Shown here: positions 19,609-27,681 of the stretch, in pieces
Position numbering within the stretch: position 1 is the first letter of the stretch
Layout: each line of letters opens with the position of its first letter
Assembly: GCF_003610355.1 (NCBI RefSeq)
Contig: NZ_RAPY01000001.1
Span: 682,001-746,000 of the forward strand
DNA: 64,000 bases
DNA from: Sphingobacterium detergens
Lineage (GTDB): Bacteria > Bacteroidota > Bacteroidia > Sphingobacteriales > Sphingobacteriaceae
Direction: 5' to 3'
The notes under the pieces: model-generated
The model's database searches: none
The model's input: the letters and a program-made list of their open reading frames with translations, nothing else
Told to the model about the DNA's origin: nothing
Program-made: the position numbers and the translations under genes

Positions 19609-19616
19609 CAAAAGTA
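19609..19616 (-). promoter_or_regulatory. -7 box (TACTTTTG) of the GLPGLI operon
   Basis: Minus-strand TACTTTTG matches TAnnTTTG, 28 bp upstream of the GLPGLI ATG. No good -33 element precedes it, which fits activator-dependent transcription from the boxes further upstream. Confidence 0.6.
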
Positions 19617-19649
19617 GAATGGAAGTGCGGCTCTCATTTCTATTGCTTT

Positions 19650-19713
19650 GTTAAATACTGTTAACCGGAAACGGAATTGTTAACTACTGTTAAGTAATGT
19701 TATGAACTGTTAG
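19650..19713. promoter_or_regulatory. Three GTTAA-N5-GTTAA boxes, probable response-regulator sites
   Basis: Boxes lie at 19650-19664 (GTTAAATACTGTTAA), 19679-19693 (GTTAACTACTGTTAA) and a weaker one at 19699-19713 (GTTATGAACTGTTAG). Each is a direct repeat with 10-bp periodicity, the usual geometry for OmpR-family regulators. They lie 34-104 bp upstream of the GLPGLI -7 box, in the gap shared with the divergent kinase gene. Confidence 0.65.
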
Positions 19714-19766
19714 CAAATCCCTCTTTTTCGTGGATTTTAGCTAGCATTGTAGCTGAGAATTTTATT

Positions 19767-21416
19767 ATGAGTACACACAGGAAAACACGCGTTATCATTG
19801 CCTTACTGATCGCTAGCACGATAGCTGTTATTGTCATGCAGGTGTTTTGGTTGTCCAATGCCTTTCGTATCAACCAGCAAAAGGAAAAGATCATGATTCA
19901 AGGTGCGATCAAAGATGCCATAGATGTCGTGCGCCTCAAAACGTATTTCGGTATTGACACCTCCCTTTCCAAAGAACAATCCTCCATTCTGCGTGCAATG
20001 GGTGGTATACTTGACCAAGTTTCCAATAATGAACTAAAGGGTGTGCAGATTCATCGGCAGATTACAAAAGATTCAACGACGAAGAAAAGCTGTGATACCT
20101 GTACAAACGTCTCAAAAAAGACGACCCACGAATTTCGGATGGATATCGCAGAAAGTGGCAAGGATGTCGAAAAAAAGCTAGTAGATTCGATTTTACGGGC
20201 AAATCATATGAGCAAAGTGCCGAAGCATGTAAAAGTCACCACGCATAGGGTTCAGGATACCTTCGTTCAACTTTCTTCACAGGGTAACAAAGGGATAGAT
20301 ACCGCATTCGCAAAAAAGCCTGGACAGCCATCAAAGTCTACCGTCACGCGACATTCCAGTGGTTCTGCTGTTAAGGTATATGCAAACGATACCGAATCCA
20401 CACAAAAAGATTTGGATACGCTTGCTATTGGCCGGTTGCTGGATTCATTGATAGACACCAATTTTGATGAACTGCAACTGAAAAATCAATTTAAAGTGTC
20501 CTTTGCTGCCCTTGCAGATAGTGCCAAGCAACCCTTGGATTCCGTCGCTCACTACCTCTTGGTGAGAAGTACCATCAGTCCTAGCTACAGCGCCGTGATT
20601 AGTGTAAAACCTGATTTATTCACGAGCTTAGATGGCATGAAATGGCTTCTCTTCGTTTCTATCCTTATTTTGGGGATGCTATTTTATACAGCGCTTGCCC
20701 TCATCAATTCCTTCAATCGCGAGAAGCAAATGACCGAGATTAAGAATGATTTTATCTCCAATATGACCCACGAGTTCAAAACACCGATCGCCACAGCGAG
20801 TCTGGCGGTGGAGTTGATGAGTAAGTTTGGGATAAAGGACAACCCCGAAAAGCTAGATGAATACCTCAATATCTGCGGTGCTGAACTCAAGCGTGTGTCA
20901 AGTATGATTGAAACCGTGCTTCGGTTGGCGCAAGATAATCCATATATTTTAGAAAAAGAGTCCACCGATCTCAGCCAGATCCTGCATGATTTTCAGCGTC
21001 AGACAAGATCCAAACTTGATGAAGCGAAAGGAACGTTGATAATAACAATCGCAGACGATTTTCCAACTGTTGAAGTGGACAAGACACATTTGGAAAATAT
21101 TCTCTATAACCTACTTGATAATAGCTTGAAATATAGTCGACAAGTGCCTGCTATTCAGATTGGTGTTAGTCTAGAGAAGCAATACTTTCGGCTATCCTTT
21201 GCTGACAATGGTATGGGAATTCCAAGGGATTACTTGGACCGTGTATTCGATCAATTCTTTCGGGTACCCATGGGCAACGTGCATGCAACCAAAGGCTTTG
21301 GCTTAGGCTTATCCTACGTAAAAAAAATTGTGGAGCTCCATGGTGGCACCATTCAGGTGGAGAGTCAATTAGATAAGGGAACAACATTTGTCCTTTATAT
21401 TCCAGTTAAATCTTAA
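19767..21416 (+). CDS. Sensor histidine kinase (HisKA, OmpR-type partner)
   Basis: A 549-residue inner-membrane kinase. Transmembrane helices at about 8-30 and 288-310 flank a periplasmic sensor of about 255 residues. The HisKA box MTHEFKTPIATASLAVEL has phospho-acceptor H335. The HATPase domain carries the NLLDNSLKYS N-box, the DNGMGIP G1 box and KGFGLGLSYVKKI G2 box. It is followed after 19 bp by an OmpR-family regulator and diverges from the GLPGLI operon, its likely target. The ligand is unknown. Confidence 0.93.
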   Translation: MSTHRKTRVIIALLIASTIAVIVMQVFWLSNAFRINQQKEKIMIQGAIKDAIDVVRLKTYFGIDTSLSKEQSSILRAMGGILDQVSNNELKGVQIHRQITKDSTTKKSCDTCTNVSKKTTHEFRMDIAESGKDVEKKLVDSILRANHMSKVPKHVKVTTHRVQDTFVQLSSQGNKGIDTAFAKKPGQPSKSTVTRHSSGSAVKVYANDTESTQKDLDTLAIGRLLDSLIDTNFDELQLKNQFKVSFAALADSAKQPLDSVAHYLLVRSTISPSYSAVISVKPDLFTSLDGMKWLLFVSILILGMLFYTALALINSFNREKQMTEIKNDFISNMTHEFKTPIATASLAVELMSKFGIKDNPEKLDEYLNICGAELKRVSSMIETVLRLAQDNPYILEKESTDLSQILHDFQRQTRSKLDEAKGTLIITIADDFPTVEVDKTHLENILYNLLDNSLKYSRQVPAIQIGVSLEKQYFRLSFADNGMGIPRDYLDRVFDQFFRVPMGNVHATKGFGLGLSYVKKIVELHGGTIQVESQLDKGTTFVLYIPVKS

Positions 21417-21435
21417 TTCGTTTGTTATCATCCTT

Positions 21436-22131
21436 ATGAATAAAATAAAAGTATTATTGGCCGAAGATGAACCTATGATGGGCAAGCTGATCAAGGAAGC
21501 CTTAGAACTCCGAGACTTTGAAGTCTTTTGGGCTGTGGATGGTCTCAAAGCATTTTCCTCGTTCTGTGTTGCACGGCCCGACATCTGTATATTTGATGTG
21601 ATGATGCCCTACAAGGATGGGTTTACCTTGGCGCAAGAAGTGCGTGGACTAGCGAGCGAAGTTCCGATTATATTCCTGACGGCAAAGTCGACGATTCAGG
21701 ATCTCGCCACAGGTTTTGAGGTTGGTGCCAACGATTATATCAAAAAACCATTCAGCATGGAAGAATTGATTATTCGAATGCATGCGCTCCTCAATAGGCG
21801 CTCTTCCTTGAAAAAATCTCCTAGCAGCTTGACAGAAGAATATGTCATTGGCAAATTTCATTTTAGCTTCAGGAATCTACAGCTCAGTATAGGCAATAAA
21901 CAGCAGATACTATCTTATAAAGAAGCTCAATTACTGAAACTACTGGTTGATCATCGGGATGCTGTACTCGACCGTAAGGTGGCGCTGGACTATGTTTGGG
22001 GTGATGATAGTTATTTCAATAGCCGGAGCATGGATGTTTTTATCAGTAAACTGCGCAAATTTTTGGAAGGAGATCCCACGATTAAGATTGTCAATATCCG
22101 CGGCAAGGGGTTCAAGCTAGTTGTTGGTTGA
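21436..22131 (+). CDS. OmpR/PhoB-family response regulator
   Basis: 231 residues from ATG 21436 (an upstream in-frame extension to 21388 would overlap the kinase and lacks support). The receiver domain has E9-D10-E11, phospho-acceptor D54 in ICIFDVMMP, and K in NDYIKKPFS. The winged-helix domain (about 135-230) ends in SMDVFISKLRKFL and IVNIRGKGFKLV. It is the cognate partner of the preceding kinase. It likely binds the GTTAA-N5-GTTAA boxes upstream of the GLPGLI operon (inference). Confidence 0.94.
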   Translation: MNKIKVLLAEDEPMMGKLIKEALELRDFEVFWAVDGLKAFSSFCVARPDICIFDVMMPYKDGFTLAQEVRGLASEVPIIFLTAKSTIQDLATGFEVGANDYIKKPFSMEELIIRMHALLNRRSSLKKSPSSLTEEYVIGKFHFSFRNLQLSIGNKQQILSYKEAQLLKLLVDHRDAVLDRKVALDYVWGDDSYFNSRSMDVFISKLRKFLEGDPTIKIVNIRGKGFKLVVG

Positions 22132-22710
22132 CCTGTCTGTTGAGCTTAATTTTTGCCGATTAGGTACCCATTCTTTATTAAATCGCTTTGCCTGTAGTCC
22201 CATATAACCTAGATTGATGGTCAAAACATCCTCGCCTTTGTTACCGCTGGTGTAGTTATCCAAGATAAGACAAAAGGAGATAAGCAGGTCAATATCAGCG
22301 TTTTCGTTGCTCGTGATTCGATAGGTATCTCCTTCCAGCCAGGTAATCAGATCCTTTTGCCACCAGGCGATCTGATCATGGTCTTTATAAATGGAACATT
22401 TCCTGCCCCGATGGCGATATATGTCGTATACTGCATCCTTTGTTATACATTGGAAGTGTGATCTAAAATAAGAGACTGTTTTAAAAGTATAAATTTGGCT
22501 TTCAGAAAATGAAATGACATATTTGGCCTTGATCCATTGGAGACATTTAACAATCCTTATTTTAAGCATATTATTGTCTGCACCCATCACCAGTATTTCA
22601 GGTTTGAGCTGGAGCGGTTGTTTCGAAACGACATAGGTTAATATATCGTTTATGAAAACCTTGTATTTGTCGCCAAGTGAAAGTTTCTTTTGATAAATAT
22701 CTATAATCAT
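22117..22710 (-). CDS. Tubby C-terminal-like (LURP-one-like) protein
   Basis: 197 residues from ATG 22710; the longer frame starts at TTG. It resembles Bacteroidota proteins with a tubby/LURP-one-like beta-barrel: MIIDIYQKKLSLGDKYKVF at the start, a YTFKTVSYFRSHFQC core, then YDIYRHRGRKCSIYKD and QIAWWQKD. Function is unknown; related folds scramble or bind membrane lipids in other lineages. It is the last gene of the minus-strand operon, and its 3' end overlaps the response-regulator stop by 15 bp. Confidence 0.6.
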   Translation of the reverse strand: MIIDIYQKKLSLGDKYKVFINDILTYVVSKQPLQLKPEILVMGADNNMLKIRIVKCLQWIKAKYVISFSESQIYTFKTVSYFRSHFQCITKDAVYDIYRHRGRKCSIYKDHDQIAWWQKDLITWLEGDTYRITSNENADIDLLISFCLILDNYTSGNKGEDVLTINLGYMGLQAKRFNKEWVPNRQKLSSTDRSTNN

Positions 22711-22793
22711 GGCGAATGAAAAAGTCTTGTTTCGTGAAACACAAAAATTGATAAGCGCTAAAATCAATCCTTATCGTATAATTTTTATTTACA

Positions 22794-23624
22794 TTACAGT
22801 ACCGGACATTCGTATATTTTTTCAATATCCGAGGCCCGGAGGAGTTCTTTTAATCGATACCTAGTATCGCTGTTATCAATAGAAACATTCTTTGGGTAAG
22901 CCGTTTTCCCATTTTCTACCTGCATCACTAAATGGTTATCCGTATAGTATTGCTGGATTTTATCCAGATCCTCCCTATTCGTTTCATTATTGTGATAACG
23001 CCGCATCTCCTCTGAAAAAATCAATAAGCCGTTTTCAAAATAGTAGGCATACCTCCAGGAACTTGCTGCCCGATCATCATCCCCCACACCGATATCTGTA
23101 ATTTTTTTTACCGTATTATTTTCGCTGTAAATAACAATAGAAGCCTTCATGACCCCACATTTGTTGCTATACGGATAAGACTTTGTTTTGAGCTTCAGTG
23201 CATCGATCCGCTTTACCTCTTTGCCGATCCTGCTGCTGTGGTCAAGCCCTATTTGTGTGGAATTGTTTAATATGCTGTCCAATATTCTTACTTCTTGATC
23301 AAAACGTTGCCGCCAGCCCATACCAAACTGTTTTTCCAACTGCTCAAAATATTTTTCATTATGCTGCTCGTACCGTTGCTTCTCGCCAGGTATAATTTCG
23401 CAACCACCTTCGATGCGTTCATAGCGGATACCCCATTTTTTGATGGTGCTGTCCAATGCGCTGTAATATCCTTCCGGAGGCAGCTCACCCTGCCGATAAT
23501 CTATCCATTTTAAGCTGCTGTCTGCGCCTTTTCTTCCCGCCGCGGTATTATTCTGGGCGGTTTGTGTTCCATCGCAGGAGAAGAAAAGAAAAAACAACAG
23601 GCAGAAGTAGTATCCTATTTTCAT
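22794..23624 (-). CDS. Hypothetical lipoprotein in the DUF1266 operon
   Basis: 276 residues from ATG 23624, chosen because that ATG overlaps the upstream stop (ATGA) and directly begins a signal peptide ending in lipobox FFSCD. The rest is hydrophilic, with a run of acidic and aromatic residues and no recognised domain. It is translationally coupled to the preceding gene and followed by the tubby-like gene. Confidence 0.7.
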   Translation of the reverse strand: MKIGYYFCLLFFLFFSCDGTQTAQNNTAAGRKGADSSLKWIDYRQGELPPEGYYSALDSTIKKWGIRYERIEGGCEIIPGEKQRYEQHNEKYFEQLEKQFGMGWRQRFDQEVRILDSILNNSTQIGLDHSSRIGKEVKRIDALKLKTKSYPYSNKCGVMKASIVIYSENNTVKKITDIGVGDDDRAASSWRYAYYFENGLLIFSEEMRRYHNNETNREDLDKIQQYYTDNHLVMQVENGKTAYPKNVSIDNSDTRYRLKELLRASDIEKIYECPVL

Positions 23625-24229
23625 ATGATTTCCAAAGCTGTATAGTTCGATAAATCTGTTCCTAAAATTCGTGGTTTTATGCGCCACATCATAGTTCTGT
23701 TCTGAGGATTCCCTTCGGTCAGATCTTTTCTCAAAAACGAAAAAAGGTAGATATTATTTTTAGGAAATACAAGCTCATCATCCTGAACGATAGGGTTTTC
23801 ATTTAGATCTTCCGCCATTTTCTTGACCAAATTTAGCGGGCTGCTGGAAAAGATCGGCATCTGTTTAAAATGAAGCTGCCCTGCCCTATTATCGGCAAAG
23901 ATTTCGGTCAATTGTTCATCCTCATATTCCAATGTCAATCCGGTTGTCATGCGATGTTGCATCAGGACAATACCCCGCTGATCATTTGCATTTGTTGCTT
24001 CTAGTGCCTCCATGACGGTTTTCAGCTCGGCTTCGGTGATAAAGTCTTTTAGTAAGTTGTAGGTATCCAAGACATGATCTTTCATGTCTGCGGGGTTATG
24101 TTCTGATGTAACTTTACCTAGAACCTCATCAAAGGCAGCAACCTGTAGCCTGCTCATCCGAAACGTCACTTTTCCTAATCCCAAAGTGGGCAACAATTCC
24201 CAATGACTATTGTCAGTTTTTTCTCTCAT
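23621..24229 (-). CDS. Hypothetical cytosolic protein
   Basis: 202 residues from ATG 24229; the longer frame begins with TTG at 24247. There is no signal peptide or transmembrane segment. It has helical and beta segments (LGLGKVTFRMSRLQVAAFDEVLG, an acidic middle, and a basic C-terminal RIKPRILG). I do not recognise the family. It lies 24 bp after the DUF1266 gene and ends in an ATGA overlap with the lipoprotein gene, so it is firmly part of the operon. Confidence 0.65.
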   Translation of the reverse strand: MREKTDNSHWELLPTLGLGKVTFRMSRLQVAAFDEVLGKVTSEHNPADMKDHVLDTYNLLKDFITEAELKTVMEALEATNANDQRGIVLMQHRMTTGLTLEYEDEQLTEIFADNRAGQLHFKQMPIFSSSPLNLVKKMAEDLNENPIVQDDELVFPKNNIYLFSFLRKDLTEGNPQNRTMMWRIKPRILGTDLSNYTALEII

Positions 24230-24253
24230 GTTTGGATCAACTATCAATACCTT

Positions 24254-25336
24254 CTAAATCTCATTATTATCCTGCTGAAAGCCCTTGATCTCCTTGTGCT
24301 GATTTTTTCGTGTTTCAAAGGCGACGAATTCTTCACAGGCATTTTGGATAACTTCGGGCAGAGGATCCTCATTTTTACGCCAGCTAATTTTCTTTATTGG
24401 CCAGTCACAGTTTTCGTTGTAAGATTTATGCGCTTTCAGCTTTTCATTGGTCAGTCTAAAATCGTTGCACCAATAGGCATGGCCTAGCCTGAAATTCGTA
24501 TAGAAATCGTCTAGGCTGTCAAATAGCGCATGGGCATAAGCTGATGTTTTTAATATATTGTTCCAGGCCGTTTCTTCGCTGATCAATCCAGCCATAAATG
24601 AGGTCCGGGATAATTCAATGACCCGGTTTAGGTCAAATCCCCAGAGCAATTGAGGAGGCCTGTTATCCTTTCGTTCCCAACAGCGCTCGACATAGGCCTC
24701 GGGTAATTGTGTGAGGGCCGCTATCCTGCGTTGCATATTTTGTCTGGCCTCCGCTGGCATTAATACCCTATCGGCGGCAAAAAGCTGACTGTGCATGCCG
24801 TTAAAAAGCCGGTCAATGGTTTCATGATAGGACTGCGCCGACAGTACCCCCCAGCTTTGGTCATTGCCCGTGAGACGCTCCTCTTTGCTGGTCACTATGA
24901 AAGTCCTGAAACCCTTCACTGCCGCCCCCCTGGCTTCACAGGGCCAGTACTCCAGGGTTTCGATCCACTCACCATGCTGATAACCATCGGGCGCATCCAA
25001 TTGCAAAGCTTCCCGTTTCTCCTGCGGGAGCCAGTCGGCACCATACAGTTGGTAATACCGCTTTTGCTCCTTGATTCGTTTACGGGTCATTTTCCGAACT
25101 AAAAAACTGCCGAGTAAAGCCCCCAAGGCTAATGCAAGCACAATGCTGGTATAGTACATCCAGGATTGTACTTTATTTATTTCTCGCAGCCTGTCCAGCA
25201 CGGCATAGGTAATCACGACCACCACAGCAGCGAGTACAAAAGCTGCCCATCCTGAAACAGTAGCATTACCATCCTGCGGATTATACTTGGGACGGGCGTC
25301 CTTTTCGCCCGGTTGATTCTGGATAAATTCTTGCAT
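24254..25336 (-). CDS. DUF1266 membrane protein
   Basis: 360 residues. Two transmembrane helices near the N-terminus (about 29-47 and 58-80) are followed by a cytoplasmic-type domain. From about residue 160 it fits DUF1266: an initial SWGVLSAQSYHETIDRLF, a central WGFDLNRVIELSRTSFMAGLISEETAWN, and RLGHAYWCND. DUF1266 proteins (for example E. coli YbeU/YbeR) have no established function. Its operon neighbours are lipoproteins and a SIMPL protein, suggesting an envelope-associated role. Confidence 0.75.
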   Translation of the reverse strand: MQEFIQNQPGEKDARPKYNPQDGNATVSGWAAFVLAAVVVVITYAVLDRLREINKVQSWMYYTSIVLALALGALLGSFLVRKMTRKRIKEQKRYYQLYGADWLPQEKREALQLDAPDGYQHGEWIETLEYWPCEARGAAVKGFRTFIVTSKEERLTGNDQSWGVLSAQSYHETIDRLFNGMHSQLFAADRVLMPAEARQNMQRRIAALTQLPEAYVERCWERKDNRPPQLLWGFDLNRVIELSRTSFMAGLISEETAWNNILKTSAYAHALFDSLDDFYTNFRLGHAYWCNDFRLTNEKLKAHKSYNENCDWPIKKISWRKNEDPLPEVIQNACEEFVAFETRKNQHKEIKGFQQDNNEI

Positions 25337-25358
25337 ATCTGTTATTTAAAACGTTTTC

Positions 25359-25796
25359 CTACCGCGTTAAAAAATAAGTTTGCGTGTAAGTGGTGCCTTC
25401 CGAACTTGCGGTATTTCTAAAAGTCAACTTGTTAGCCGTTAGTTCAACAATTGTTTGTTCGTTCTCCCACAACAGGAGTTTATTATTTGCTTTCACTTCG
25501 TAAGGCAACTCATCCTCACCCTCGGCATTTGTTTTTACACGACCATTGGCGGAAAAATCGAAGTAAACGTTTTTAGGATCATTGTTAATGACTTCAGGTG
25601 GTTCATTCCCTGTTTTTGTTTCCTCTATAAATTCCACGAGGTTCCAACGTCCCAGAATTTTCTGCCGCATGACCTGTACGATTTTATTTTCCTCACTGCC
25701 TCCCTCCTGATCTGGATTGTCTTTTTTACAGGCGCTACCTAGTGTTAGAATGGCAATTATGAAGAATATTGTTACTGAAAATTTATTGGTTTTCAT
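25359..25796 (-). CDS. Lipocalin-like lipoprotein 1
   Basis: A 145-residue lipoprotein with lipobox LGSACKKD. The core begins with ILGRWNLVEF and continues through short beta strands to a terminal YTQTYFLTR, resembling the small lipocalin-like domain common in Bacteroidota lipoproteins. It resembles the adjacent gene at 25804-26208 (same ILGxW start and xYTxTxxLx end), so the two are probably a tandem duplication. The ligand is unknown. Confidence 0.72.
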   Translation of the reverse strand: MKTNKFSVTIFFIIAILTLGSACKKDNPDQEGGSEENKIVQVMRQKILGRWNLVEFIEETKTGNEPPEVINNDPKNVYFDFSANGRVKTNAEGEDELPYEVKANNKLLLWENEQTIVELTANKLTFRNTASSEGTTYTQTYFLTR

Positions 25797-25803
25797 CGAC
25801 TTG

Positions 25804-26208
25804 CTATTTTCTTAACGTAATTGTGGTTGTATATGTTATATCATCTTCTTGTTCAATACTGCGCATAATGAAACTTGTCTCGGTCAGTTCTATGATCGTA
25901 TAGGTGCCGCCGTCAATATCGATTTCAGCACCATTCAGTTTATAGTCATCCTGTCTTTCATCGGAACTATTGATGACATAATATATGATGCCATCCTGAC
26001 GAAAATCAATATAGTCTCCCGTTTCTCCTGGCTTTGTTTTTACCTTGGGGGGATTTGGAGGTTCAAGCGTTTCTGTAGCCTGCGAGACAAAGGTCCATTT
26101 TCCCAATATCCTTTCCGATATAGGTTTATCGGATATTTGATCTTTTTTACAGCCCACCATACTGAAGGTGAGGATCAAAACGAAAAGATTAAAAATTGTC
26201 TTTTTCAT
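25804..26208 (-). CDS. Lipocalin-like lipoprotein 2
   Basis: A 134-residue lipoprotein, lipobox SMVGCKKD, with lipocalin-like core ILGKWTFVSQ, DGIIYYVINS and YTTTITLRK. It is a paralogue of the gene 7 bp downstream. It follows the SIMPL gene by 22 bp. It is probably anchored in the inner leaflet of the outer membrane. Confidence 0.72.
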   Translation of the reverse strand: MKKTIFNLFVLILTFSMVGCKKDQISDKPISERILGKWTFVSQATETLEPPNPPKVKTKPGETGDYIDFRQDGIIYYVINSSDERQDDYKLNGAEIDIDGGTYTIIELTETSFIMRSIEQEDDITYTTTITLRK

Positions 26209-26230
26209 CGGTCTATAATTTATTTTCTAT

Positions 26231-26848
26231 TTACTCCACATGATATTTTAAAGAGAGGTAATAGTACCTATCGTCCTTTGGCTGGTAATAAGCTGTGTCC
26301 TCCACTTCATCATTGGTGGTGGAATAATCGACAACAGTTTGCAATGCGCCAAGCTTTTTACCTATAGCGGCAGCCACCTTTTCGGCACGCGCCTTTCCGT
26401 CAGCAAAAGCTGCTGCGATCACCTTTGAAAAATCTTTTACGGGTAGATAATTTACCTTTCGAGCAGTAATTGATTGTGTACCGTTTTTATCCACCATCAG
26501 GTTACTCAACTTGATGATATCAGCAGGATCCCTTGTTTCAAAACTGAACTGGCTACCTAGTGCACTGTATTGCGTAAGTGCAAAGGCCAGTTTATCTTCT
26601 TTAAACCGGCTGGCATCAAGGCCCGCTGCTTTAACCCTTTCGAAAAATGCTTTTTTTACTTCTTCAAAGGGTTTCTTTTCTTCGAGATAGGCAAGCTCTT
26701 CGGTAATGACGATATCCAGGGTATACGACTTGACGGTTCTTTCAATTTTTGCCATACCTCTTACTTCTATAAAAGGCTTTTCTGTACTTTGTCCATAAAC
26801 GCTGTAAACGCTTAAAATGGAAAACAGGAATACAAGGATATTTTTCAT
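26231..26848 (-). CDS. SIMPL (DUF541) domain protein
   Basis: A 205-residue exported protein. ATG 26848 starts a good signal peptide (KNILVFLFSILSVYSVYGQ). An in-frame ATG at 26869 adds MNKQFIQ and overlaps the stop of an upstream short frame, so initiation there by coupling is possible. The mature part matches SIMPL: PFIEVRGMAKIERTVKSYTLDIVI at the start and a C-terminal KARAEKVAAAIGKKLG. It heads the operon that includes DUF1266. Its leader is nearly identical to the one before the xusB-like gene. Confidence 0.75.
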   Translation of the reverse strand: MKNILVFLFSILSVYSVYGQSTEKPFIEVRGMAKIERTVKSYTLDIVITEELAYLEEKKPFEEVKKAFFERVKAAGLDASRFKEDKLAFALTQYSALGSQFSFETRDPADIIKLSNLMVDKNGTQSITARKVNYLPVKDFSKVIAAAFADGKARAEKVAAAIGKKLGALQTVVDYSTTNDEVEDTAYYQPKDDRYYYLSLKYHVE

Positions 26849-26946
26849 CTGTATAAATTGTTTATTCATTCGTTAATTTTCCCTTTAAGGCATTCATGCT
26901 GCCTTCGGCGGTTTTAGTTGTGATGAAGCTATCAGATTTATTCATT
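26841..26946 (-). repeat. Duplicated 106-bp leader, copy 1
   Basis: Reverse complement is 105/106 identical to 39361-39466. It ends at the first codons of the SIMPL gene and includes a 27-codon frame (26945-26862) whose stop overlaps ATG 26869 as ATGAATAA. A further 20-bp exact block shared with copy 2 lies at 27066-27085. Confidence 0.95.
26862..26945 (-). CDS. Candidate 27-aa leader peptide, copy 1
   Basis: The short frame begins MNKSDSFITT and ends GKLTNE. It differs from copy 2 by one residue (Ser6 versus Arg6). Its stop codon overlaps the next in-frame ATG (26869) of the SIMPL gene, a termination-reinitiation arrangement. Conservation at a second locus is the only support; it could be a by-product of DNA duplication. 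Confidence 0.35.
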   Translation of the reverse strand: MNKSDSFITTKTAEGSMNALKGKLTNE

Positions 26947-27045
26947 GAGTGTATGTTTTAAGCGGCATTCATGAGCTCGCTTTGCTTGATTATGCATTCT
27001 CCTGTGTGATTATTCATTCACAATTTGTTTTTTAATTGTATTCAT
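26862..27045 (-). repeat. Degenerate tandem units (about 74 bp) upstream of the SIMPL gene
   Basis: ATGAAT cores recur on the minus strand at 27045, 26972 and 26897 (spacings 73 and 75 bp), each followed after about 27-30 nt by ATGAATAA. Units 1 and 3 encode MNTIKKQIVNE and MNALKGKLTNE before a stop. Units 1 and 2 are missing from copy 2 at 39352-39360. Confidence 0.6.
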
Positions 27046-27098
27046 AAACTCGTTTCACTCGGTTTGAATAAATCATGATGGTTTCGTGACATTTTTTA

Positions 27099-27437
27099 TT
27101 AAAACTTTTGTAGAAAACTAAATTTTCTTTCAAAAAAACTCCCGATTAGCGGTACCGGCTTCGTGACTTCATTCGATGCATTGATAATACCCAAGACCAA
27201 AAGGATCAGGGGAGCAAGCGTGAGTAAAGAAAAGATACCAGACAAGGTCGGTATGACGGTGATCAGGATTCCGGTGATGACCGAAATGATGATACTAAAA
27301 ATAAATACGCCCAGGCTTTGTTCCAGATGATAGCTTACATAGGCATCTTTTTCGGTCCGGTTTTTATAAGAGAAATAAGCGATCAGCCAGCCAACGATGG
27401 TGATATAGGATACGATTGCGGTGGTTTTGTTGTCCAT
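27099..27437 (-). CDS. Small DUF4870-like membrane protein
   Basis: 112 residues with three to four transmembrane helices (about 8-24, 42-66, 70-95). The start DNKTTAIVSYITIVGWLIAYFS and a YVSYHLEQSLGVFIF helix resemble the DUF4870/Tic20-like group of small bacterial membrane proteins, whose function is unclear. It is separated by about 230 bp of repeat-rich leader from the SIMPL operon on the same strand. Confidence 0.7.
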   Translation of the reverse strand: MDNKTTAIVSYITIVGWLIAYFSYKNRTEKDAYVSYHLEQSLGVFIFSIIISVITGILITVIPTLSGIFSLLTLAPLILLVLGIINASNEVTKPVPLIGSFFERKFSFLQKF

Positions 27438-27681
27438 AAGATAAAATTTAAAATGAAGTTCTTTTTATACAAAGGTGCTATCGAATGTCTACATTGTCCA
27501 AGAATAAGGCCTCTACAAAGTATCTACAAGTGAAAAAGAATAGCTCTATAAAACGTCTACAGCGCTGTCTCATCTATTTTTCAACCCTGTAGACAATGGG
27601 GATCAGCTGCATATTATGGATTATGTTGTATTTTTATGAACAAAGAATTTTGAAAATTACTATTCCATACCACGAACTGTT

